A DNA stretch of 7,296 bases from Dehalococcoidia bacterium (GTDB lineage Bacteria > Chloroflexota > Dehalococcoidia > SM23-28-2): NCBI GenBank assembly GCA_022866185.1, contig JALHUG010000237.1, positions 1-7,296 on the forward strand, written 5' to 3'. Each line of letters starts with the position of its first letter. Within the stretch, counting starts at the first letter, position 1. The notes under the pieces were generated by a model. It made no database searches. It saw only the letters and a list, made by a program, of their open reading frames with translations, and was not told the origin of the DNA. Positions 1-7,296 of this stretch are shown piece by piece. Made by a program: the position numbers and the translations under genes.

Positions 1-1
1 C

Positions 2-2989
<2,988 letters not shown>

Positions 2990-3027
2990 CTAGCCGCCTT
3001 TTCTAGCCAGCAGACTTGTGCCCAGCG

Positions 3028-3070
3028 GGCCTTGAGCGGAACCATCCGCCCAGGGCCTATTCTTTGGTTG
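3028..3070 (+). terminator. Probable rpoC transcription terminator in the convergent gap
   Basis: Bases 3028-3040 pair with 3045-3057 around the loop ACCA: thirteen positions with one G-U pair (3032/3053) and one A/C mismatch (3035/3050). On the + strand the stem is followed by TATTCTTTGGTT, a moderate rather than perfect U-rich tract. On the - strand no U-rich run follows the stem, so it fits rpoC better than the opposing gene. The stem reaches the stop codon of the convergent VKOR gene (3057-3059). No other structure of comparable strength lies in the 67-bp gap. Confidence 0.55.
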
Positions 3071-3539
3071 AGGCTAAGACATCGACGATGGTGATCAGCC
3101 AGGCGATGGTGACGATGGTGGCAAAGATAGCGCACCAGATGCAGACCTGCTCCAGGACGAACAGCTCTATGTAGGTGAGGTAGGCGGCGAAGGCAACGCC
3201 GGCCAGGGTCATGCTGAAGGCTGCCAGGGGAGCCCACTCCTCCGTCAGGGGCAGACGGGTCAGACGCGCCACCACAAGCGCCAGAAGCCCAGCGCAGAAC
3301 AGCATGCCCAACACCGCCACCGGAATGCCAACCAGCTTCGAGTACTCGCTGTTCTGCACAGCCTCGCAGCTTTTTAGGCCCGCACATACTATGGGTTGGT
3401 TGGCATAACGGCTATAGGTGAGGTAGGACGCCACGCCCATGCCGGCCATCGCCAGGGCGGCCAGAGCTCTCCATCTCAAGAACCCACCCGTCGTCAGGGG
3501 GGCCGCTCTGGGCAGGGCTTGAGCCCTACTCTGTCTCAC
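3057..3539 (-). CDS. VKOR-family (vitamin K epoxide reductase-like) disulfide oxidoreductase
   Basis: A 160-residue integral membrane protein expected to oxidise a DsbA-like partner and pass the electrons to quinone, the bacterial alternative to DsbB. Hydrophobic segments lie near residues 24-42, 72-93, 105-124 and 134-155, the four-helix VKOR core. The active-site pair CxxC is Cys133-Cys136 (CIWC) at the start of the last helix. The loop pair is Cys52 and Cys58, followed by the family pattern SEYSKLVGIPVAVLG with conserved Ser64. Cys82 is an extra cysteine in a helix. The start is GTG at 3539; its Shine-Dalgarno match is weak, but it overlaps the end of the upstream dsbA-like gene by 14 bp, which suggests translational coupling. 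The length fits a stand-alone VKOR domain with no fused thioredoxin domain; that function is supplied by the neighbouring gene. Family assignment is firm; electron acceptor and substrates are inferred. Confidence 0.93.
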   Translation of the reverse strand: MRQSRAQALPRAAPLTTGGFLRWRALAALAMAGMGVASYLTYSRYANQPIVCAGLKSCEAVQNSEYSKLVGIPVAVLGMLFCAGLLALVVARLTRLPLTEEWAPLAAFSMTLAGVAFAAYLTYIELFVLEQVCIWCAIFATIVTIAWLITIVDVLASTKE

Positions 3540-4263
3540 TCGTCCCGCCCAGCTTGGCCAGCTCGTCGTCGATGGCCTTCTCGAATTCGGCGTAGGACCC
3601 GGCTCCCACTATCTTGGTCTGCCCCACAAAGAAGGTGGGAGTGCCTTCGAGCGCTCGCCTGCGGGCCTCGGCGGCGTCGGCCGCCAGCTTGTCCACGTAG
3701 TTTTTCGAATCCAGGCAGGTGCCAAAGGATTCCGTGTCCAGGCCCAGCCCCTGAGCAAAGCGTTTCAGATTCTCGTTGTTGAAGGTGACGCTCTCGTTGT
3801 TGAGGAAGAGCGTGTCGTGATACTGCCAGAAGGCATTCTGCTCACTGGCGCATTCGGCGGCTCCTGCCGCCATCTCGGCCTTCTCGCCATGAACGACAAG
3901 ATTCTTGAAGACCAGCTTCACTTTCCCCGTCGCGATGTACTCTTCCTTTATTTGGGTCAGGGTCTCCAGAGCGGCGGTTCTACAGATGGGGCACAGGAAG
4001 TCGGAATACTCAACGATAGTCAAGGGGGCGTCGGGGCTCCCCAGGGTGCTCCCTTGACTAGGGATAGCGGTTGGCCTCGGGGTGGGGGTGATGAACTCGG
4101 TGGACGTGCCGTCGCTCTCCCAGGGCTTCAGGTTCAGCACGATCAGAACGGCAACAGCGACCGCCGCCACCGCCGTGCCGGCCAGCATTCCCCAGTAGCG
4201 AAGGCGTCTGCTCGCCTTGGTGGGCTTCCGCTTCTCGCGATGCTTTCTAGCCTTTCTACCCAT
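3526..4263 (-). CDS. DsbA-like membrane-anchored thiol:disulfide oxidoreductase (thioredoxin fold)
   Basis: A 245-residue protein that probably introduces disulfides into exported proteins. Residues 1-22 are very rich in Lys and Arg, followed by one hydrophobic helix (about 24-44) that should anchor it with the catalytic domain outside. A Thr/Pro-rich linker (55-72) leads to the thioredoxin-like domain (DsbA/Thioredoxin_4 type). The active site is CPIC at Cys91-Cys94 after VEYSDFL; the cis-proline loop is GTP with Pro209, followed by TFFVG. Cys138 and Cys183 could form a second, structural disulfide. The ATG at 4263 is chosen because AGAGAGG at 4270-4276 lies six bases upstream; an in-frame TTG at 4269 would touch that site. 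It is first in a two-gene unit with the VKOR-type oxidase, which supports an oxidising role. A related alternative would be an isomerase or a thioredoxin-like reductant, but the VKOR partner argues against it. Confidence 0.93.
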   Translation of the reverse strand: MGRKARKHREKRKPTKASRRLRYWGMLAGTAVAAVAVAVLIVLNLKPWESDGTSTEFITPTPRPTAIPSQGSTLGSPDAPLTIVEYSDFLCPICRTAALETLTQIKEEYIATGKVKLVFKNLVVHGEKAEMAAGAAECASEQNAFWQYHDTLFLNNESVTFNNENLKRFAQGLGLDTESFGTCLDSKNYVDKLAADAAEARRRALEGTPTFFVGQTKIVGAGSYAEFEKAIDDELAKLGGTSETE

Positions 4264-4269
4264 GTGCAA

Positions 4270-4312
4270 CCTCTCTAGCTACGAAGATAGCAGCGTGTCT
4301 TTTTACTGTCAA
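4270..4312 (-). promoter_or_regulatory. Promoter and ribosome binding site of the dsbA-like/VKOR unit
   Basis: Read on the - strand, TTGACA (4307-4312, exact -35 consensus) is separated by 17 bp from TATCTT (4284-4289, four of six -10 matches). The predicted transcript start is near 4277, giving a leader of only about 14 bases that is mostly the Shine-Dalgarno sequence AGAGAGG (4270-4276). The region is visibly AT-richer than its surroundings. It implies the two disulfide genes are transcribed separately from the radical SAM gene upstream. Confidence 0.75.
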
Positions 4313-4359
4313 TTTGATGGCGGAGCGCCGAGCCGGTTCGCCGTTCGTGGCTTCATTTT

Positions 4360-4439
4360 CGACCCCCCCGACCTGTCGGGGGGGCATCGGATTCGCCTCC
4401 CCCATGCCCCGGCCTTCAGGCCGGGGTTTCGTGTGAACC
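4360..4439. repeat. Two-hairpin dispersed repeat, copy A (overlaps the 3' end of the radical SAM gene)
   Basis: Hairpin 1 pairs 4363-4372 with 4375-4384: ten perfect pairs (seven C-G, then GAC/GTC) with a two-base loop. Hairpin 2 pairs 4407-4415 with 4418-4426: nine perfect pairs around TC. They are 22 bases apart, linked by CATCGGATTC followed by a C-rich run and ATG. The same arrangement recurs at 6459-6535 with shared linker words and shared GAACC at the right end. Weak outer arms (GCCGGTTC at 4332-4339 and GAACCCGGC at 4435-4443, one-base indel) may enclose it. The layout resembles REP/BIME elements or hairpin-bounded IS200/IS605-type remnants; no transposase is present. Confidence 0.8.
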
Positions 4440-6353
4440 CGGCCGCTGGGAGACCTGCATGGGCTCTTCCAGGTGGTCGGCTCGCTCGCCTCGCCGCCTG
4501 AGCGCCAGGTCAGCGACCTTGGCCAGGCAGGCCTCCACCTCCAGCCGCTGCACGCCGCACACGTTGCAGGGCTTCTTGTAGCAGTCAGCGGTGGTCTCCC
4601 CTTTCGCCATCTTCAGCCACTGTCCTCGCAGGTAGGCTTCGCTGACGCCGACATCGATGTGTGACCAGGGAAACTTCTCGAAAAGCCCCCGCTCGCGGTG
4701 GGCGTAGAAGCCCGGATCGAGGCCGCACTCCTGGAAGGCCTGCTGCCAGCGGCCCCAGTCTTGCTCCTCGTGCCAGGCGTCGAACTTGCACCCTAGCTGC
4801 CAGGCGCGCTGGATCACCCGCCCCAGGCGCCGGTCGCCGCGGGAGATGACCGCCTCCAGCAGGCTGTGCTCGGGGTCCTCCCATGAGAACTCCACGCCGG
4901 CCCGCTTGCAGCCAATGCGCAGAAGGTCGTGCTTGGGGCCCAGCTCCTCGGCGCTGTTCTGGCGGGCCCACTGGAAAGGAGAGTGCGGCTTGGGGACGAA
5001 AATGGAGGTGCTTACCCGCACCCGAGCGCGACCGCGATGATAGCGGCGGCCGATCTCCTTCACCCTGGCCGCCAGCTCGACGATCCCCCGCACGTCCTCC
5101 AGGGTCTCGCTGGGCAGGCCCACCATGAAGTACAGCTTGATGCTCGTCCAGCCATGGGAGAAGGCCGCCTCGGCGGCCCGCAGGACATCCTCTTCCGTCA
5201 TCGGCTTGTTGATGGCCAGGCGCAGGCGCTGGCTTCCCGCCTCGGGGGCGAAAGTGATGGCGTGCTTGCCCGGCCCGGCCACTGCCTCGGCTACGTCCAC
5301 CGAGAAGCTGTCCACCCGCAGGCTGGGCATGGAGATGATGATGCCATCGCCGAACTCCTCTTTCAGGGCCCGCACCATGGGCACGATCTGGGAGTGGTCG
5401 GTGGTGCTGAGGGACAGCAAGGAGATCTCGCGATAGCCGGTGCTGGCCAGCACTTCCCTGGCGAGGGCCACGACCTCCTTCGCCGTACGCTCCAGACGGG
5501 GGCGATAGATCATCCCCGCCTGGCAGAAGCGACACCCCTGGGTACAGCCGCGCTGGATCTCGATGCCAGCACGGTCGTGCACAATCTGCACGAAGGGAAC
5601 GATGGGCCGCCTGGGCAGCGGCAGCAGCTTCGGCACGAATCGCTTGCGCGGGCGGGGAGACGCGGCCGCATCCACGGCCTTCACCTCGGCGATGATGCCA
5701 TCGGCATGGTAGCGCACGTCGCAGAAGCGGGGCACGTAGATGCCTTCGATGGCGGCCAGCTCCCGCAGAAGCTGCCTCTTCGACCGGCCACCCCTCTCCT
5801 TGAAGCGGCGCGCACAGTTGACGATATCCAGGACCAGCTCCTCGCCGTCGCCCAGGGCGAAGGCATCGATGAAGTCGGCCAGAGGCTCAGGATTGAGGGC
5901 GCCGCTGCCGCCGGCGATGACCAGGGGCAGAGGCCGCCGCCGCTCTGCTGCCAGCAACGGCAGGCCGGCCAGGTCGAGCATGTTCAGAACGTTGGTGTAG
6001 GTCAGCTCGTAGCTGAGGGAGAAGCCGATGACATCGAACTCGCCCAGGGGGTGGCGGGTCTCCAGGCTGAACAGTGGAATGCCCTCGTGGCGCATGGCCT
6101 GTTCCATGTCCATCCAGGGGGCGTACACCCGCTCGCAGAGCACACCGTCCTCCTGGTTGAGGATCTCATAGAGGATGGCCAGACCCAGGTTGGACATGCC
6201 AATGTCATAGACATCGGGGTAGGCCAAGGCGACCCGCAGGGGCGTGTGGCTCCAGTCCTTGATCACGCAGTTCCACTCGCCGCCGCTGTAGCGGGCGGGC
6301 TTGCTCACCCGCGGGAGGATTCGGTCTAGGTCGACAGCAGTCAAATTCGCCAC
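4416..6353 (-). CDS. B12-binding-type radical SAM protein, TIGR03960-like
   Basis: A 645-residue protein of the radical SAM superfamily. The N-terminal part (RILPRVSKPARYSGGEWN, then RVALAYPDVYDIGMSNLGL near residues 40-58) matches what I recall of the TIGR03960 family, with a B12-binding-like fold at roughly 35-180 including the glycine-rich VIAGGSGALNPEPLADFIDAFALGDGE written here only as VIAGGSGALNPEP and FALGDGE. The 4Fe-4S site is Cys270, Cys274, Cys277 (GCTQGCRFC). SAM-binding-type glycine and strand elements follow (FAPEAGSQRLR near 368, KLYFMVGLPSET near 406). A C-terminal cysteine cluster, Cys591, Cys596 and Cys599 (CYKKPCNVC), could bind a second metal centre. The substrate is unknown; tRNA or other RNA modification is only speculation. 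The TIGR03936/DUF2344 partner often found next to this family is not adjacent. The start is GTG at 6353 or, with a better ribosome site, TTG at 6344. The last few residues and the stop are encoded by a dispersed repeat. Confidence 0.9.
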   Translation of the reverse strand: MANLTAVDLDRILPRVSKPARYSGGEWNCVIKDWSHTPLRVALAYPDVYDIGMSNLGLAILYEILNQEDGVLCERVYAPWMDMEQAMRHEGIPLFSLETRHPLGEFDVIGFSLSYELTYTNVLNMLDLAGLPLLAAERRRPLPLVIAGGSGALNPEPLADFIDAFALGDGEELVLDIVNCARRFKERGGRSKRQLLRELAAIEGIYVPRFCDVRYHADGIIAEVKAVDAAASPRPRKRFVPKLLPLPRRPIVPFVQIVHDRAGIEIQRGCTQGCRFCQAGMIYRPRLERTAKEVVALAREVLASTGYREISLLSLSTTDHSQIVPMVRALKEEFGDGIIISMPSLRVDSFSVDVAEAVAGPGKHAITFAPEAGSQRLRLAINKPMTEEDVLRAAEAAFSHGWTSIKLYFMVGLPSETLEDVRGIVELAARVKEIGRRYHRGRARVRVSTSIFVPKPHSPFQWARQNSAEELGPKHDLLRIGCKRAGVEFSWEDPEHSLLEAVISRGDRRLGRVIQRAWQLGCKFDAWHEEQDWGRWQQAFQECGLDPGFYAHRERGLFEKFPWSHIDVGVSEAYLRGQWLKMAKGETTADCYKKPCNVCGVQRLEVEACLAKVADLALRRRGERADHLEEPMQVSQRPGSHETPA

Positions 6354-6356
6354 CTT
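6342..6356 (-). promoter_or_regulatory. Shine-Dalgarno sequence that favours a TTG start for the radical SAM gene
   Basis: On the - strand AAGGTGG (6350-6356, six of seven matches to AAGGAGG) lies five bases before an in-frame TTG at 6342-6344. The longer GTG start at 6351-6353 sits inside this motif and has only a pyrimidine-rich CTTTCTCCCC stretch upstream. The TTG start would shorten the protein by three residues. Confidence 0.5.
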
Positions 6357-6382
6357 GCGGGGAGAAAGGCCCCGGAACCCTC

Positions 6383-6412
6383 ATCATACTGAACCGCCGC
6401 CGGGGGTGGCAA
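6383..6412 (-). promoter_or_regulatory. Candidate promoter of the radical SAM gene
   Basis: On the - strand TTGCCA (6407-6412, five of six matches to the -35 consensus) and TATGAT (6383-6388, five of six to the -10) are 18 bp apart. Transcription would start near 6376, leaving a leader of roughly 23-32 bases. The promoter lies just inside the outer arm of the inverted-repeat element at 6429-6569, so that element sits directly upstream of it. Confidence 0.6.
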
Positions 6413-6428
6413 ATCTGTGTCTGGCCAG

Positions 6429-6569
6429 TAACTGGTTGAGCGTTGGTGGGTTAACTACCGACCCCCGCCTAAAGGCGGGGGCATCAGATTCAGCCCCTCA
6501 TGCCCCAGCCTTCAGGCTGGGGTCGCATGCGAACCTAGAGCGCCCAACCCACCAAACATGAACCAGTTA
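6429..6569. mobile_element. MITE-like or structured element: inverted repeats enclosing two hairpins
   Basis: The left arm 6429-6452 (TAACTGGTT, five unlike bases, TTGGTGGGTT) is the inverted complement of the right arm 6546-6569, matching at 19 of 24 positions in blocks of nine and ten around a five-base mismatch. The 141-bp unit has no coding capacity and encloses the two-hairpin repeat copy B. A clear target-site duplication is not visible outside the arms. The form fits a non-autonomous miniature element or a folded RNA with a closing stem and two arms; the sequence alone does not decide between them. Confidence 0.55.
6459..6535. repeat. Two-hairpin dispersed repeat, copy B
   Basis: Hairpin 1 pairs 6462-6470 (CCCCCGCCT) with 6473-6481 around AA. 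Hairpin 2 pairs 6503-6511 (CCCCAGCCT) with 6514-6522 around TC. They are linked by CATCAGATTCAGCCCCTCATG minus its last base, written here as CATCAGATTC then a C-rich stretch and ATG, like copy A at 4360-4439. Between copies the second hairpin swaps a G-C pair for an A-T pair, and the first changes its inner stem on both sides, so pairing is kept while sequence varies. Both copies are in the same orientation. Confidence 0.8.
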
Positions 6570-6665
6570 TCCCGGCCCCTTGTGTCGACGGTCTGTGATT
6601 CTGCCACGTCTGCTTCCCTGAAACAATGACAAGGATGTGAGCGGGATGCTGTACGCCACAAGGAC

Positions 6666-6698
6666 CCGCTCATGGTGAGCTTGTCGAACCATGAGCGG
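6666..6698. repeat. Palindromic repeat-type hairpin downstream of the enoyl-CoA hydratase gene
   Basis: CCGCTCATGGT (6666-6676) is a perfect inverted match to ACCATGAGCGG (6688-6698), with the 11-base loop GAGCTTGTCGA. The GAGCTTGTCGAAC core flanked by matching arms resembles a palindromic intergenic repeat I recall from many bacterial genomes. It begins 18 bases past the hydratase stop codon in the direction of that gene, so it could stabilise or end its transcript, but no U-rich tract follows. Confidence 0.75.
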
Positions 6699-6716
6699 CC
6701 GGGGCGCCGCCCTCGA

Positions 6717-7296
6717 TTACCGCCCCTTATACTCGGGCTTGCGCTTCTGGGCGAAGGCCACCGGGCCCTGGCGGGCGTCCTCGGTGCGGAGGATGTCGGT
6801 CATGAGCTTGGCCTCCAGGGCCAGCCCTTCCTCCAGGGTCGTGTCCAGGCCCTGGTAGGCCGCCTGCTTGATGGCCCGCACGGCCAGCGGGCCGCACTCA
6901 CAGATGGCGGTGGCGATCGCCTCGGCCTTGGGCAGGAGCTCGACCAAGGGCACTACGTGGCTCACCAGGCCCCAGCGGAGGGCGGTCTGGGCATCGATGC
7001 GGCCGCCGGTGAGGAGAAGCTCCATGGCGAAGGCCAGAGGGATGGCCCGCGGCAGCCGCTGGGTGCCGCCAGCGGCGGGGATGATGGCGCGCGTGGGCTC
7101 GGGCAGGCCGAAGGTGGCGTGCTCGGCGGCCACGCGGATGTCGCAGCGCAGGGCCAGCTCCAGGCCGCCGGCCAGGCAGTGGCCGTTGATGGCGGCGATC
7201 ATCGGCTTCCAGGTCTGGAAGTCCCTGGTGATGCCGCCGAAGGGCACGTCGAAGAAGCGGGTCTCGCCGGCAGCGAATGCCTGGGCCATGGCCACC
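6717..7296 (-). CDS. Enoyl-CoA hydratase/isomerase (crotonase) family protein, N-terminus outside the window
   Basis: The visible 192 residues are the C-terminal part of a crotonase-fold enzyme, which adds water across the double bond of enoyl-CoA in fatty-acid or related acyl-CoA breakdown. Numbering from the first whole codon at 7295: the oxyanion-hole and CoA region is PMIAAINGHCLAGGLELALRCD written in part as INGHCLAGG (37-44). The two glutamates equivalent to rat mitochondrial hydratase Glu144 and Glu164 are Glu46 (GGLE) and Glu66 (GLPE), exactly 20 residues apart, so hydratase chemistry is plausible. PAAGGTQRLPR (73-83), LLTGGRIDAQTA and the C-terminal FAQKRKPEYKGR are also typical. The first codon is GTG but is probably internal: about 70 residues including the first oxyanion-hole motif are missing. 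It ends at TAA. The specific acyl substrate cannot be told. Confidence 0.93.
   Translation of the reverse strand, partial: VAMAQAFAAGETRFFDVPFGGITRDFQTWKPMIAAINGHCLAGGLELALRCDIRVAAEHATFGLPEPTRAIIPAAGGTQRLPRAIPLAFAMELLLTGGRIDAQTALRWGLVSHVVPLVELLPKAEAIATAICECGPLAVRAIKQAAYQGLDTTLEEGLALEAKLMTDILRTEDARQGPVAFAQKRKPEYKGR

Larger units (their letters stand above)
6354..6716. other. 363-bp intergenic region between the radical SAM and enoyl-CoA hydratase genes
   Basis: I see no convincing gene here; the open frames lack family features and mirror repeats. From left to right it holds the radical SAM promoter, the inverted-repeat element with two inner hairpins (6429-6569), about 95 bases of unassigned sequence, and the palindrome at 6666-6698. 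In the unassigned part, TGAGCGGG (6638-6645) can pair with CCCGCTCA (6665-6672), and CCTTGTG (6578-6584) with CACAAGG (6657-6663). No tRNA-like fold was recognised. Confidence 0.7.

Noticed and set aside
4360..4439. Repeat copy A as a standard intrinsic terminator for the radical SAM gene
   Set aside because: The stems are strong, but on the - strand neither is followed by a U-rich tract; the sequence after hairpin 1 is GTCGAAAATG.
4585..5535. 316-codon - strand frame inside the radical SAM gene
   Set aside because: Its low-complexity Gly/Arg/Pro composition and position in another frame of a real gene mark it as a shadow.
4929..6329. 466-codon open frame on the + strand, antisense to the radical SAM gene
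   Set aside because: It lies wholly within a well-supported gene, has no recognisable domain, and is rich in His, Gly and Ala as expected when a GC-rich gene is read backwards.
6429..6569. CRISPR array or tRNA
   Set aside because: There are no regularly spaced direct repeats with unique spacers, and no acceptor/anticodon/T-arm arrangement.
7293..7295. GTG at the right edge as the true start of the hydratase
   Set aside because: The crotonase fold needs about 70 more residues upstream, including the first oxyanion-hole motif, and the frame is still open at the window edge.

Overview
The window is GC-rich bacterial chromosome with tightly packed genes. It carries the 3' two-thirds or more of rpoC (+ strand), then four genes' worth of sequence on the - strand: a vkor/dsbA-type disulfide-formation pair, a B12-binding-type radical SAM protein, and a 5'-truncated enoyl-CoA hydratase. 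The sequence suggests Chloroflexota, perhaps Dehalococcoidia-like: the RpoC core reads LHQCGLP...FKPFVMHALV, there is no large insertion in the trigger loop, GC content is high, and a VKOR-type rather than DsbB-type oxidase is present. This assignment comes from remembered family patterns, not a search, and is only moderately confident.

Layout: 2-2989 is rpoC, open at the left edge, with a perfect 12-bp triplication near its 3' end. A 67-bp convergent gap holds a strong hairpin that probably ends rpoC transcription. From 3057 to 4263 two - strand genes overlap by 14 bp: a membrane-anchored DsbA-like thioredoxin-fold protein (translated first) and a four-helix VKOR-family protein. They have their own consensus-like promoter (TTGACA, 17 bp, TATCTT). 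A two-hairpin repeat lies between them and the radical SAM gene (4416-6353) and runs into that gene's last codons. The 363-bp gap at 6354-6716 contains a radical SAM promoter candidate, a second copy of the two-hairpin repeat enclosed by a 24-bp imperfect inverted repeat, and a separate 11-bp-stem palindrome. The right edge is an enoyl-CoA hydratase family gene lacking its N-terminus.

The two disulfide proteins form an obvious functional unit: VKOR reoxidises the DsbA-like protein, passing electrons to quinone. The other genes are housekeeping or metabolic neighbours with no visible shared pathway. I see no defence system, CRISPR array, tRNA, rRNA or complete transposase. The most interesting non-gene signal is the pair of dispersed two-hairpin repeats, whose stems are preserved by compensatory base changes.
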